Shown here piece by piece: positions 40,150 to 48,591 of a stretch of DNA of 64,000 nt (positions within the stretch are counted from its first letter, which is position 1; each line of letters opens with the position of its first letter). Source of the stretch: an uncultured Pseudothermotoga sp. (lineage in GTDB: Bacteria; Thermotogota; Thermotogae; Thermotogales; DSM-5069); NCBI GenBank assembly GCA_937995655.1, contig CALKJI010000005.1:124001-188000 (forward strand). Reading direction: 5' to 3'. The notes under the pieces were generated by a model. The model was not told the origin of the DNA. It saw only the letters and a list, made by a program, of their open reading frames with translations, and searched no databases. Position numbers and translations under genes: made by a program.

Positions 40150-40611
40150 TCAAAACCAATCACGCATCGAAAAGTGCATTGGCCGGCCATCTTGTCTGAG
40201 TATCTTGTGGTTGACGATTTTACCATTGTAGATCATGTGATCACCAGATTCGAATCTACCCTGAAGTTCACATTCAAAGTAGCCAAGTACTCCTTCAATT
40301 ACCGGTAACTTCAGTTTTTCACTCTTTGACCATTTGACCTTTGAAAATTTATCGAAATCTCTGCTTGAATGATAACCAAAGATCTCTGCTATCTGGCGTT
40401 GTGTTTCCTCAAGGACTTGGATGAGAAATTTCCCGCTTTTATCGATGAGCTCTGCTGTTCGTCTTGTGGGGCCGAGTGCTACTGCAAGCATGGGTGGCTT
40501 AAAGGAAGATTGCATTACCCATGCGGCTGTCAAGCCTGCCAGCTGATTTTCGTACTCTGTTGATACAATGTAAATTCCTTGTACCAAATAATCGAAGACG
40601 TTTCTGAACAT
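40150..40611 (-). CDS. Flavin reductase-like domain protein
   Basis: 153 aa of the flavoredoxin/flavin reductase fold (FMN-binding split barrel). Family signs: GIYIVSTEYENQLAGLTAAWVMQSSFKPPMLAVAL, TRRTAELIDKSGKFLIQVL and GYFECELQGRFESGDHMIYNGKI (here quoted in parts of the family pattern). Such domains bind FMN and reduce it with NAD(P)H or pass electrons to rubredoxin or dioxygen-reducing flavoproteins. It starts at the ATG at 40611 and is divergent from the ABC transporter operon. Confidence 0.85.
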   Translation of the reverse strand: MFRNVFDYLVQGIYIVSTEYENQLAGLTAAWVMQSSFKPPMLAVALGPTRRTAELIDKSGKFLIQVLEETQRQIAEIFGYHSSRDFDKFSKVKWSKSEKLKLPVIEGVLGYFECELQGRFESGDHMIYNGKIVNHKILRQDGRPMHFSMRDWF

Positions 40612-40664
40612 TTTATCACCTATTTAATATACTAGCATAAAATACATAGTAAGGGGGTGTTCAG

Positions 40665-41576
40665 ATGAACGTTATAGCGGTCAAAGATCTTAAGAAATAC
40701 TATGGTACGACGAAAGCAGTTGACGGAGTTAGCTTTGAAGTACCCCAAGGGCAGGTGGTGGCACTCCTTGGACCCAATGGTGCAGGTAAAACGACGACCA
40801 TTGAAATTATAGAAGGTTTAAGAAAAAAAGACGAAGGAGAAATCTATTATTTTGGGAAAAAGGTTGACGAAGTTGACAAGAATGTGAAAGTTCAAATAGG
40901 AGTGCAGCTTCAGAAATCGGCTTTTTTTGATTATCTAACGGTTTATGAAACCATCGAACTCTTTGCAGGATTGTACAACGTTCAAGCAAAGAAAAAGGAT
41001 ATAGAGAAGTTAATAGATCTTGTAGCACTTGGAGAAAAAGCCAAGAGTAAAGTAAAAAACCTCTCTGGTGGACAACTTCAAAGATTGGCTCTTGCTGTAG
41101 CACTTGTCAACGACCCTAAGATTCTGTTTCTTGATGAACCCACAACTGGTTTAGATCCCCAAGCCCGCAGGCACGTCTGGCAGATCATAGGAGAACTGAA
41201 AGAAAAGGGCAAGACAATTGTCTTAACCACTCATTACATGGAAGAGGCTGAAAAGCTTGCCGACAAAGTCTTCATAATGGATCATGGCAAAATAATAGCT
41301 TCTGGCACGGTGCAAGAGCTTATCAAACTGATTAAAATGGACAGCTATATTGAATTCTCTTCTGATAGCCCACAGGTACTCCTCAAAGAGATCAGCAATC
41401 TGAGAATGACCAACCATGAGAGACTCATCTTACCAACTTTTGATGTTGAGGAATCAATTCATATGCTTTTGAACAAAGCAAAACAACTGAAAGTTAATAT
41501 CGACAATGTCATCATAAGAAGACCAAACCTTGAGGATGTATTCCTCAACCTGACTGGTCGTTCTCTGCGGGATTGA
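40665..41576 (+). CDS. ABC-2 type transporter ATP-binding protein
   Basis: 303 aa ATPase. Walker A GPNGAGKT (about 38-45), Q-loop VQLQKS, signature LSGGQLQR, Walker B KILFLDEPT and H-loop TTHYMEEAE: all catalytic elements are intact. The C-terminal extension of about 90 residues is of the DrrA/CcmA type. The AAGGGGG ribosome binding site precedes the ATG at 40665. It energises the two membrane proteins that follow; the substrate (drug, lipid or peptide) cannot be told from sequence. Confidence 0.93.
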   Translation: MNVIAVKDLKKYYGTTKAVDGVSFEVPQGQVVALLGPNGAGKTTTIEIIEGLRKKDEGEIYYFGKKVDEVDKNVKVQIGVQLQKSAFFDYLTVYETIELFAGLYNVQAKKKDIEKLIDLVALGEKAKSKVKNLSGGQLQRLALAVALVNDPKILFLDEPTTGLDPQARRHVWQIIGELKEKGKTIVLTTHYMEEAEKLADKVFIMDHGKIIASGTVQELIKLIKMDSYIEFSSDSPQVLLKEISNLRMTNHERLILPTFDVEESIHMLLNKAKQLKVNIDNVIIRRPNLEDVFLNLTGRSLRD

Positions 41577-41585
41577 GGTGGGAAA

Positions 41586-42758
41586 ATGCGAATCTTTAAA
41601 ATGGCGAAGGCCTTCTTTCTAAATGATGTCCGTGAGTTTAATGGTTTCTTCTGGCCCTTTGTTTTTCCTTTGATCCTGTTCTTCATACTTGTTTCGGTGT
41701 TCTCGGGTACGTCAACAGTTGATAGTTCTGTTGTCTTCAAACTGGGTATCGTAAAAGAAGAAGATTTCGCAGGCTTTGGAAAGATTATAGAACAGGTCAT
41801 TGAAAAGATTCAGCCAGAACCATTTCGGGTTACAGTCTTTGAGAGTTTAGGTGAAGCGCAAAAAAGTCTGCAAACGAAAAAAATTGACCTGATACTCAGA
41901 ATACCAAAGGGATTGAATATGGCGATGGCAAGAGTCCTACTCTTTTCGGGTAGTCCAGCAAAGATTGAGATCTACGAACTTGCAAACTCCTTTGAATCCC
42001 AAACGGCGAGCAGAATATTTCAATCGATCTTTCAACAAGTTGATCTCGAGATGGCCAAGCAGACAATTGGTCGAACTGGCGGAGAATACAAGACGGTAGA
42101 ATTTATTGCAAAACCTGTTGAGAAAGAGGAACGCTCCAATAAGTTCCACTATCCAACATATCTTTTCCCAGCGATCTTACTCATGTCAGTCATGTCCCTG
42201 GCAATGTTCAACTTTCCACTTTGGTTAATAAATAACAGAGAAGAAGCGGTGAATAAGAAATTATACACGACACCAACCAGTTCTTTCGAATATCTTTTGT
42301 CGCTAGGACTTGGCCTTTCAATAAGTATGATACTTTCCTGTGTGCTGATTTACGTTATAGGTTTGACCGTTTACAGAGTTAACAATTCGTGCATCTTTAG
42401 TGATTTCATTTTGAAGCTCTTGTACTCCATAGTTGTTTGTTTCAGCATGGGGATAGTGGTTGTTTCTTTCTGTAGGAAGTTTTCTACTGCCATGGTTGTT
42501 ACTCAGGTTGCTTACCAACTATTGATGTTTCTTGGTGGTTTTTATTTCCCCATTTTGAACTTTGATATGCCTGAGCCGGTTAAGTTTGTGGCACGAGTGA
42601 TGCCCACTACTTATTTAGTCGAGAATCTAAGACATTCTCTTGGATTGCATTTTTACAGCTTTTCTCAAATGGAGTTATGGCTAATTCCTGGACTTTGGAT
42701 CATCGCTTCGGTTGTTGTTTTCTCCATCAACTTCAAGAAGGTGATGGGATATGAATAA
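41586..42758 (+). CDS. ABC-2 type transporter permease
   Basis: 390 aa. One N-terminal membrane helix (about 20-40), a large extracytoplasmic domain (about 45-190) and five C-terminal helices, the layout of ABC-2 membrane proteins (YhfB/YadH-like). GAGGTGGG lies before the ATG. It overlaps the next permease gene by eight bases; the two are distant paralogues and probably form a heterodimer. Confidence 0.88.
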   Translation: MRIFKMAKAFFLNDVREFNGFFWPFVFPLILFFILVSVFSGTSTVDSSVVFKLGIVKEEDFAGFGKIIEQVIEKIQPEPFRVTVFESLGEAQKSLQTKKIDLILRIPKGLNMAMARVLLFSGSPAKIEIYELANSFESQTASRIFQSIFQQVDLEMAKQTIGRTGGEYKTVEFIAKPVEKEERSNKFHYPTYLFPAILLMSVMSLAMFNFPLWLINNREEAVNKKLYTTPTSSFEYLLSLGLGLSISMILSCVLIYVIGLTVYRVNNSCIFSDFILKLLYSIVVCFSMGIVVVSFCRKFSTAMVVTQVAYQLLMFLGGFYFPILNFDMPEPVKFVARVMPTTYLVENLRHSLGLHFYSFSQMELWLIPGLWIIASVVVFSINFKKVMGYE

Positions 42759-43803
42759 AAGTTTCTTTGCTTTCACAAAATCGTACTTGAAGGAATCGTT
42801 AAGGAATCTGGTTGGTCTCTTCTTTAGTGTCTTTTTTCCTGCAATTTTTCTTCTGATCTTCGGATTTGTTTTCAGCGGTGAAAGATCTTACAGAAGAACA
42901 ATCGGAATATACACAAATGATGTAAAGATCATCAAAGCACTGGAAGGAATGGAAAATTGGGAGATAAAGAAGTACCAAGATGAGAAAGGTCTCTTGAAGG
43001 ATGTGAAAGATGCCAAAATACCCATGGGATTAGCAGCTTCCGACACGAGGGTCAGTTTGTATTATCAAAACAACCCCTCGCTCGCCGGGGACATAAAGAT
43101 CCTGGAACTTTCTGTCAAAAGTAGTATTGAGAAGAGTATTAACTCGACTCGACAATATATTGTGATCGATACTAAACAAGTTCAGCAGACTCGTAAAGAG
43201 ACCACGGAATTTGAATACATGATGATGGGTGTAATTGCACTATCTTTATTTTCAAATGGGATGTTTTCTATAGTAACGGTTTTTGGAAATTATAGAAAGA
43301 AAGGTGTTCTAAAGAGGTTAACCTTGGCAGGTGTAGAACCAATCAGCATTGTTTCGAGCGTTTCTTTCGTAAGACTGGCTTTTAGTTTTCTATCTCTCCT
43401 ACTCGTTCTTTTGTTATGTAGTATAGTTTTCAACACCACCATACAGTTTAACTGGTTCTTGCTGGTACCGAGCGTTGTTTTTGTTACAATCGGAATGATG
43501 GCAATCGGTGTGCTGCTTGTATCTTTATTTGAGAATCCAAACGCATCACTAAACGCTGCTTCAGTTCTAAACACAGTTATGGTCTTCTTCTCAGGGGTGT
43601 ACTTTCCCATCAGTTTTATGCCCAGTTATATAAGATGGATTGCCTATATACTGCCTGTTAAGTATGCCGCAGATCTTGTTCGATACAGCGCAAATGCTCA
43701 AGCTATGAATATCACGTATTTCCTGGTGGTTAACCTGATCTTTCTTGTGAGTGGTATTGTCGCACTGTGGTTTTCTGCTAAAATCTTCATGAGAGCCGAG
43801 TGA
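42751..43803 (+). CDS. ABC-2 type transporter permease (second subunit)
   Basis: 350 aa with the same arrangement as its neighbour: N-terminal helix (about 20-40), exported domain, then five to six helices including [34 protein letters not shown], which corresponds in placement to the FLGGFYFPI region of the first permease. It starts within the end of the upstream gene. Third gene of the exporter operon. Confidence 0.87.
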   Translation: MNKSFFAFTKSYLKESLRNLVGLFFSVFFPAIFLLIFGFVFSGERSYRRTIGIYTNDVKIIKALEGMENWEIKKYQDEKGLLKDVKDAKIPMGLAASDTRVSLYYQNNPSLAGDIKILELSVKSSIEKSINSTRQYIVIDTKQVQQTRKETTEFEYMMMGVIALSLFSNGMFSIVTVFGNYRKKGVLKRLTLAGVEPISIVSSVSFVRLAFSFLSLLLVLLLCSIVFNTTIQFNWFLLVPSVVFVTIGMMAIGVLLVSLFENPNASLNAASVLNTVMVFFSGVYFPISFMPSYIRWIAYILPVKYAADLVRYSANAQAMNITYFLVVNLIFLVSGIVALWFSAKIFMRAE

Positions 43804-43816
43804 GGAGGTAGATAGG

Positions 43817-44011
43817 TTGAACTGCACTAATAAGGAAAGGAATCTAAAGAACTGTAATTGTTCTTACCCTGGCTGTCCACGTAAGGGAATTTGCTGTGAA
43901 TGCCTGGCTTATCATAGATCGCACGGCGAATTACCAGCATGCTATTTTTCTAAAGAAGATGAGAAGACTTGGGATAGATCGATTGATCTGTTCATCTCTA
44001 AGCACAAGTAG
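43817..44011 (+). CDS. Small Cys-rich protein, DUF6485-like
   Basis: 64 aa. Starts with TTG at 43817 behind GAGGAGGTAG. Eight cysteines lie in the first 45 residues in the pattern C-x(9)-C-x-C-x(4)-C-x(5)-CC-x-C, followed by PACYF. It looks like a small zinc- or Fe-S-binding protein of the DUF6485 type seen in anaerobes. Fourteen bases downstream of the exporter permease. No function known. Confidence 0.75.
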   Translation: MNCTNKERNLKNCNCSYPGCPRKGICCECLAYHRSHGELPACYFSKEDEKTWDRSIDLFISKHK

Positions 44012-44028
44012 GTGAAAAGATCTTAGAT

Positions 44029-44543
44029 TTGAAGAAACCTTTATTGCTTGATCCAAAAAGGATAGCTACACTACCGATCATTCAAAGATGGTTGCTTCTA
44101 TGGCACTTGAATTGGGAAGAGCCTTGAAGCTCCCGAAAAAAGATTTGAAGCTTTTGTGCACGGCTGGTACACTTCATGATATAGGAAAGATTGCTGTACC
44201 TGAAAGTGTTCTTAACGAAAATGAGAAGCTTTCGGTGCAGGAGTACGAAATTGTCAAAACCCGTCCTGAGATAGGTGCACAGATCGTTGAAAGATTTCCA
44301 GGATTGAGAGAAACAGCGAAAATTATTCGATATCATCATGAACGCCTTGAAGGTTCTGGGTATCCGGCTGGATTGAAAGGTGAACAAATTTCATTACTCA
44401 GTCAAATTCTTGCTGTAGCCGATGTGTATTGGGCCTTGACCGACGACAGACCTTACAGAAGGGCTTACACAAAGTTAGAAGCCTTACAGATAATGAAGAC
44501 GATGCCTCTCAAGCAAGATTTAGTTAGCTTGCTAGAAAGTTAA
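44029..44543 (+). pseudogene. HD-GYP domain remnant with frameshift near its 5' end
   Basis: From the ATG at 44088 the frame encodes 151 aa of an HD-GYP-type phosphohydrolase domain: LHDIGKIAVPE, HHERLEGSGYP, ADVYWALTDDRPYRRAY. Homology extends upstream of that ATG in the same frame (DSYTTDHSKMV), including the first metal-ligand His, until a stop at 44049. The preceding frame reads LKKPLLLDPK, and the two join across the A5 run at 44055-44059 if one base is added. There is no room for an N-terminal sensory domain after the Cys-rich gene. Probably a decayed cyclic-di-GMP phosphodiesterase fragment; a sequencing error or recoding remains possible. Confidence 0.65.
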
Positions 44544-44703
44544 GTGTTTATGGAGGGATATCAAACTGTCACAAAAAGCGCGCTTTCAAAAGAATAAGCT
44601 CGTACCAACAAGATATTTCACACTTAGTTTATCAAGGATTTGCAGCAGTGCCTCTTGTGATGATTCTGCTCCGTTTTCTATATGAAGACATCTCAAAGTC
44701 CTC

Positions 44704-44732
44704 TTGACTTTTCTTGAATTTTCTGTCAAAAT
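44704..44732 (+). promoter_or_regulatory. Possible promoter of tRNA-Asp
   Basis: TTGACT at 44704-44709 and CAAAAT at 44727-44732, 17 bases apart. The tRNA begins 12 bases after the -10-like box. The -10 is a weak match. The rest of the 200-base gap 44544-44743 shows no convincing gene. Confidence 0.4.
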
Positions 44733-44743
44733 ACAAAAGTGTT

Positions 44744-44821
44744 GGGGACGTGGTGCAGCCTGGTTAGCATGCCGGTCTGTCACACCGGTGGCCGCGGGTT
44801 CAAGTCCCGTCGTCCCCGCCA
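44744..44821 (+). tRNA. tRNA-Asp (anticodon GTC)
   Basis: Acceptor stem GGGGACG pairs with CGTCCCC, and the discriminator G plus CCA is encoded at the 3' end. Anticodon stem CCGGT/ACCGG encloses the loop CTGTCAC, giving anticodon GTC at 44779-44781. The T arm GCGGGTTCAAGTCCCGT contains the standard GGTTCAA. 78 bases with CCA. Isolated single tRNA gene with its own terminator. Confidence 0.97.
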
Positions 44822-44822
44822 G

Positions 44823-44845
44823 AGGGAGGCATTAGCCTCCCTTTT
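44823..44845 (+). terminator. Rho-independent terminator after tRNA-Asp
   Basis: Stem AGGGAGGC (44823-44830), loop ATTA, GCCTCCCT (44835-44842), then a T run. It begins one base after the tRNA CCA end. Confidence 0.88.
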
Positions 44846-44872
44846 GTGTTATAATACTCACGAGGTGAACTG

Positions 44873-45415
44873 GTGAGGCTTCTGCTTGGAAGGCAGATAG
44901 TTTTGAAGGAGTTCTATCACACGGATTTGGCTATTTCATGGATTGAGGAACCTGTTGCTGGAGCATATACTTATCTAATCGGTAATGACAAGGGTTACAT
45001 GTACGTTGTTGCAAATTCAGACGAAATTCATTATGGTAGTGATTTTGATCATTTAAACACTCCTTTTGGAAAAGTATCAATTATTTGTTCTAGCAAGCCG
45101 ATCGGTTGGGAATTGATACACAGTTCCAAGAAATCTGATGCGCTGTTAGTAGTTGTCTTTCAACGATCTGCAAATATCTCTGAGTTGCTTTTGACGAAAG
45201 CAATTTGTTGGGGAGCTAGCAAGGAATTCAATATACCAGTAGCTCTACTGGTGAATCATCTGGACCATTTGCAATATGAGCTTTGTGTACCAAGGCAGGG
45301 TAAGGAACAATCAGGGATGGTTTACGATTCCAGTGCAAGTTGCATAATCGATATGGATGTTTCAAAGACAGAAACTGGTGTCTTTTTCACCGTGAGAAGC
45401 TTTGCTGAAGGTTAA
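44873..45415 (+). CDS. Partial nitrilase-fold-like protein, unknown function
   Basis: 180 aa; GTG at 44873 behind GAGGTGAA. The middle resembles the second half of a carbon-nitrogen hydrolase domain: GKVSIICSSKP, where a nitrilase has GVxICYDxxF, then WELIHSSKKSDALLVVVF and SELLLTKAICWGASKEFNIPVALLVN, matching the family's helix and Asn-ending strand. The Glu and Lys of the usual Glu-Lys-Cys triad would lie in the first half, which is not recognisable here. The one Cys in IICSS could be the nucleophile remnant. Followed directly by a second nitrilase-like gene. The call rests on pattern resemblance. Confidence 0.55.
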   Translation: MRLLLGRQIVLKEFYHTDLAISWIEEPVAGAYTYLIGNDKGYMYVVANSDEIHYGSDFDHLNTPFGKVSIICSSKPIGWELIHSSKKSDALLVVVFQRSANISELLLTKAICWGASKEFNIPVALLVNHLDHLQYELCVPRQGKEQSGMVYDSSASCIIDMDVSKTETGVFFTVRSFAEG

Positions 45416-45416
45416 T

Positions 45417-46277
45417 ATGATGGGTCTGACTCGGTTTCTCCTTTCTGCTTCACTTTCAAAGTCTCAAGTTCAACGTTGGCTCAAAGCTTTAGTACAACCG
45501 TTCCCTCAAAGAAGGATTAAAGGTGTAGTAAAGGCTGCGGTCATTCAGATGGACTACACTCCAGTCTCTGGAATTGGCGGATTTGTGACGTTAATCAATC
45601 ACTTTCTCGTGAAAATGAAGGATTTTTCACCCCAGATAATAGTTTTTCCGCACTTGATGGATTCTGTCTTTTCTGGTACTTTTCCTTTCTTTTTATTCCC
45701 ATCTGGCAAACTGTATACCAAAACGCTCAGGCAATCTTCCGCAATAACAAGCGGAGTCTGTGAAAAAATTATGGCTGAACTTTCAAAGGTTTGGAGTTGT
45801 TCTGTGATCTTTGGTACAACGCAAGGGTTGATGGCATATCATGAGGGTGTGAAACAAAACCTGATTTTTGAAACTCAAGGATACAAAATGGCAGTTGTAC
45901 CAAAAAGATTGCTTACAAGCAGTATGAAGTTAAAACAGTTGACAGATGATGGTGTCAGAATACTTTCGAGCCCTGGATTTGGGCTAGCTGACTATAAAGA
46001 ATGGGACGATCGATTTTACATGTGGGCACATTCACAGATGGTAGGATTTTATGGGCTATGGTCAGCAATGTCTGGAAGATTCTTTGCGAATAATTTAAAG
46101 GCTAAGGCTTGTGTTGTTGCTCCGATTCCCATTACCAACTCCCTTGACGGTTACATAGTTAAGAACAGTTCTACTAGTGGTGATACCGTCCTTTTAGCTG
46201 AACTAGATATGTACAAGCTTGAACTATTCATTCAATCAAGAAAGATCCCCGTTATTTACAATCCGGAAGATAATTGA
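45417..46277 (+). CDS. Degenerate nitrilase-fold-like protein
   Basis: 286 aa from the ATG at 45417; a TTG at 45402 overlapping the upstream gene is also possible. Nitrilase-type opening VKAAVIQMDYTPV and IIVFPHL, where the catalytic Glu of FPE is His. CSVIFGTTQ, NLIFETQGYKMAVVPKRLL (retaining a Lys at the expected place), and no Cys at the nucleophile position (region GFYGLWSAMSG). Thus the active-site triad appears lost. It ends with beta strands like a nitrilase C-terminus (SGDTVLLAELDM). The 3' end overlaps the convergent peptidase gene by 22 bases. Possibly a structural or binding relative. Confidence 0.55.
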   Translation: MMGLTRFLLSASLSKSQVQRWLKALVQPFPQRRIKGVVKAAVIQMDYTPVSGIGGFVTLINHFLVKMKDFSPQIIVFPHLMDSVFSGTFPFFLFPSGKLYTKTLRQSSAITSGVCEKIMAELSKVWSCSVIFGTTQGLMAYHEGVKQNLIFETQGYKMAVVPKRLLTSSMKLKQLTDDGVRILSSPGFGLADYKEWDDRFYMWAHSQMVGFYGLWSAMSGRFFANNLKAKACVVAPIPITNSLDGYIVKNSSTSGDTVLLAELDMYKLELFIQSRKIPVIYNPEDN

Positions 46278-47593
46278 TTCAAAAGCAATTCATCCCAACG
46301 TGTGTTTTTGGCAAATTCTGTTAGAATGTATTCTCGAATGTATTCTCGAATGTATTCTCGAGTGTCAATCTTGTTTCTGTCTTGGCAAACAAAGATACTT
46401 ATGGCGAGGCTTTGTGGTTTAGGGTTTGAAAGATATTTATACACAACTACATTATTGAACTTTTCTAAAGTTTCAGTTGCACCAAGAGTCTGAAGAACTT
46501 CACCTAAATCGTATAGGTAGTAGGGTTGGCTATAAGTTGTCCAAGTAGCTTCTTGTAACACAGGACCCGTCAACAAAAATTCATTGAAAGAATCTATAGC
46601 ATCGTCGATAGCATCTGTTTTGTAAACGGCGAGAGATGTAAGGCTAAGGCTTGTTTCGGGCTTGTTTTTATAGAATTCCTCGTAATAATCGACTAGTCCT
46701 TTACAAAATTCAAGGGGATCTTTCCTGCTCATGGAGCTTAAAAAACTATAATCCCAACCGGTGCCCTGGATTTCATATGCCGAAGCCACTATATAATCTG
46801 CGGTATTTCTTAAAGCATAGATCACCTCTACAGAACCCATCAAACAAGCATCCATCCCCAGTACATCCCATTTCTCTGTCACATTCTGTGCAATCTCAGA
46901 AATTTTCAGAAAATCCTTACTCTGATCATCATAAGCAATTCCTTTGACTCTATAATCTTGCGGAGTAACATCAATCCATGAAAAACCATGATTCCAAATG
47001 ATGAGAGCTTTGTAATCTGAATCAACCTTACTGAATCTTTCTGTATATTTTCTAAAAAGCGTTCCATCCCCGCTGTTTAGTTCATTTGTTTCTTCGATTT
47101 TCACCATCCTTGAATCGTTCGTCAGTGCATATATCCCGTCCTTTGATGGATCTGAACTGTCCCACACAACGATTGTAGAAACATCTTCGGCAGCCTTGAC
47201 CATTTCCAGAAAATCGCCATGCACAAAACGATCAAGGTTGTTATCAGATGCGAGCCATAGGAAGACTAACCACGAGGGCTTTTTGATATTGATCTGTAAT
47301 GTCTTAGTTATTGACCCGCACTCGATCTTCAGTTCTTTTGTACCAACTTCTTCAGAATAAATTGGGATCGTAGCATATCCATAGTCATCTGTTTTGTATT
47401 CAACGGCATCGACCTTTATTTTGAGATTTGATATCAACATACCGTAGTAATTCTTGAATCCGATCTTCAGATAATAAACTCTGCCAGCATAAACTTCGTC
47501 GCCGTTTTTGACGACTATTTCACTTGGTCTGATGATGTTAACACATCCATAAAGTAACGGCACCAGTACTGTTAGAAGAATTATTCGTCTCAT
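46256..47593 (-). CDS. Clostripain-family (C11) cysteine peptidase, lipoprotein
   Basis: 445 aa. Lipobox LLYGC with Cys17, an Ig-like beta domain (about 20-105), then a C11 peptidase domain beginning WLVFLWLASDNNLD. Catalytic His202 lies in IIWNHGFSW and Cys250 in LGMDACLMGS. Family members cleave after basic residues and are often exported. Near the C-terminus a 12-base tandem repeat encodes three REYI units. It overlaps the upstream PLP gene by four bases; its 3' end overlaps a convergent nitrilase-like gene. Confidence 0.88.
   Translation of the reverse strand: MRRIILLTVLVPLLYGCVNIIRPSEIVVKNGDEVYAGRVYYLKIGFKNYYGMLISNLKIKVDAVEYKTDDYGYATIPIYSEEVGTKELKIECGSITKTLQINIKKPSWLVFLWLASDNNLDRFVHGDFLEMVKAAEDVSTIVVWDSSDPSKDGIYALTNDSRMVKIEETNELNSGDGTLFRKYTERFSKVDSDYKALIIWNHGFSWIDVTPQDYRVKGIAYDDQSKDFLKISEIAQNVTEKWDVLGMDACLMGSVEVIYALRNTADYIVASAYEIQGTGWDYSFLSSMSRKDPLEFCKGLVDYYEEFYKNKPETSLSLTSLAVYKTDAIDDAIDSFNEFLLTGPVLQEATWTTYSQPYYLYDLGEVLQTLGATETLEKFNNVVVYKYLSNPKPQSLAISIFVCQDRNKIDTREYIREYIREYILTEFAKNTRWDELLLNQLSSGL
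46325..46360. repeat. 12-bp tandem repeat, three copies, inside the peptidase gene
   Basis: Unit AATGTATTCTCG at 46325-46336, 46337-46348 and 46349-46360, identical copies. In the minus-strand reading frame each gives Arg-Glu-Tyr-Ile, so copy number changes would keep the frame. Confidence 0.95.
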
Positions 47594-48591
47594 GACTTTG
47601 CAAACCTATTGGCTTGTGCGAACAATCCAAATAAGCCACCAGTGTGGATGAATAAAACTTTCTGTCCTTTTTTAGAAGTTTCCAACATCCCTCGGAAAGT
47701 TTTTGCGGTGTAGACTGGATCAAGGACAATTCCTTCAATCGATGCAACATGTTTGATACACTCCAAATCTGCTTCTGTTGGGACTGCATAAGCTGGCCCG
47801 GAAAAATCATCTAAAATATTCACATCTTCTCCTTTTATAGACAGATCGATGCCGAATTTTCTCAAACCATCGATGATTTCAAGTATCTTGTGAACGAATA
47901 TTTCTGACGAACTCTTTGTGACATTGATTCCAATTACAGGTACTCTGTAGCCAATGTACCTCAACCCAGCCAATAATCCTGCATAGGTACCACCACTGCC
48001 AACAGCACAATAGATGGCATCAAATTCATTTAAATTGAGTTGAGTACAAAGTTCAGCGGCTGCCATGACATACCCCATCGCTCCAAGTGAGTTTGATCCG
48101 CCCTCTGGTATCGTGTAGACTTTCAGACCATTTTTTTCAAAACGGTCTCGGTGTTCTTCATAGATTTCCTCTATCCTTGCATACTCTTGGACACTTACAG
48201 TTACCAATTCGGCACCCAAAAGTTTGTCAATTAGTAAATTGCCGTTTGGTATTTGCTCTTCAGCTGTCTCACATTTTTGAGAGATGGCTTGATCTGTTAT
48301 AGTCTTTGGGTTAGGTACTCTAAGAAACAATACAGGCTTGAGCCCAAGCTTTACAGCCAGATGAGCTGTAGCTCTTGCGTGATTCGATTGAATACCACCA
48401 CAAGTGAAAACCACTTTGCAATCTTTTCTGAGGGCATCTGCTAAAAGAAATTCGAGCTTCCTAATTTTGTTCCCGCTGGATACAAGCTCAGTCATATCGT
48501 CTCTCTTGATGAAGATTTCTCTTTCATACTCTTGACTCAATTTTGGCAAGAACTCAACTACAGTGGGAAGTTTTGCCAAAGATAGCTTCAT
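47590..48591 (-). CDS. PLP-dependent D-cysteine desulfhydrase / ACC deaminase family enzyme
   Basis: 333 aa fold-type II PLP enzyme. Motifs: LPTVVEFLPKLS, IKRDDMTELVSSGNKIRKLEFLL (the PLP Lys is in GNKIRKLE, about residue 43-46), CGGIQSNHARATA, and AVGSGGTYAGLLAGL (phosphate-binding loop). The family covers D-cysteine desulfhydrase, ACC deaminase and L-cysteate lyase; the sequence alone does not choose, though D-cysteine desulfhydrase is likeliest without the plant/ACC context. It starts directly before the AlaX-like gene ends. Confidence 0.87.
   Translation of the reverse strand: MKLSLAKLPTVVEFLPKLSQEYEREIFIKRDDMTELVSSGNKIRKLEFLLADALRKDCKVVFTCGGIQSNHARATAHLAVKLGLKPVLFLRVPNPKTITDQAISQKCETAEEQIPNGNLLIDKLLGAELVTVSVQEYARIEEIYEEHRDRFEKNGLKVYTIPEGGSNSLGAMGYVMAAAELCTQLNLNEFDAIYCAVGSGGTYAGLLAGLRYIGYRVPVIGINVTKSSSEIFVHKILEIIDGLRKFGIDLSIKGEDVNILDDFSGPAYAVPTEADLECIKHVASIEGIVLDPVYTAKTFRGMLETSKKGQKVLFIHTGGLFGLFAQANRFAKS

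Noticed and set aside
44049-44061. Programmed -1 frameshift for the HD-GYP gene
   Set aside because: The run is CCAAAAAGG, not a good X-XXY-YYZ slippery heptamer in the needed phase, and no start codon with a ribosome binding site precedes it at useful distance; decay or an error is simpler.
44586-44783. Minus-strand open frame of 65 codons between the HD remnant and tRNA-Asp
   Set aside because: It runs through the tRNA gene, has no good ribosome binding site and no recognisable family; only its C-terminal half looks vaguely protein-like.
46325-46360. Short regular repeat as a possible CRISPR array
   Set aside because: The units are contiguous, 12 bases long, without spacers, and lie in frame in a real gene.
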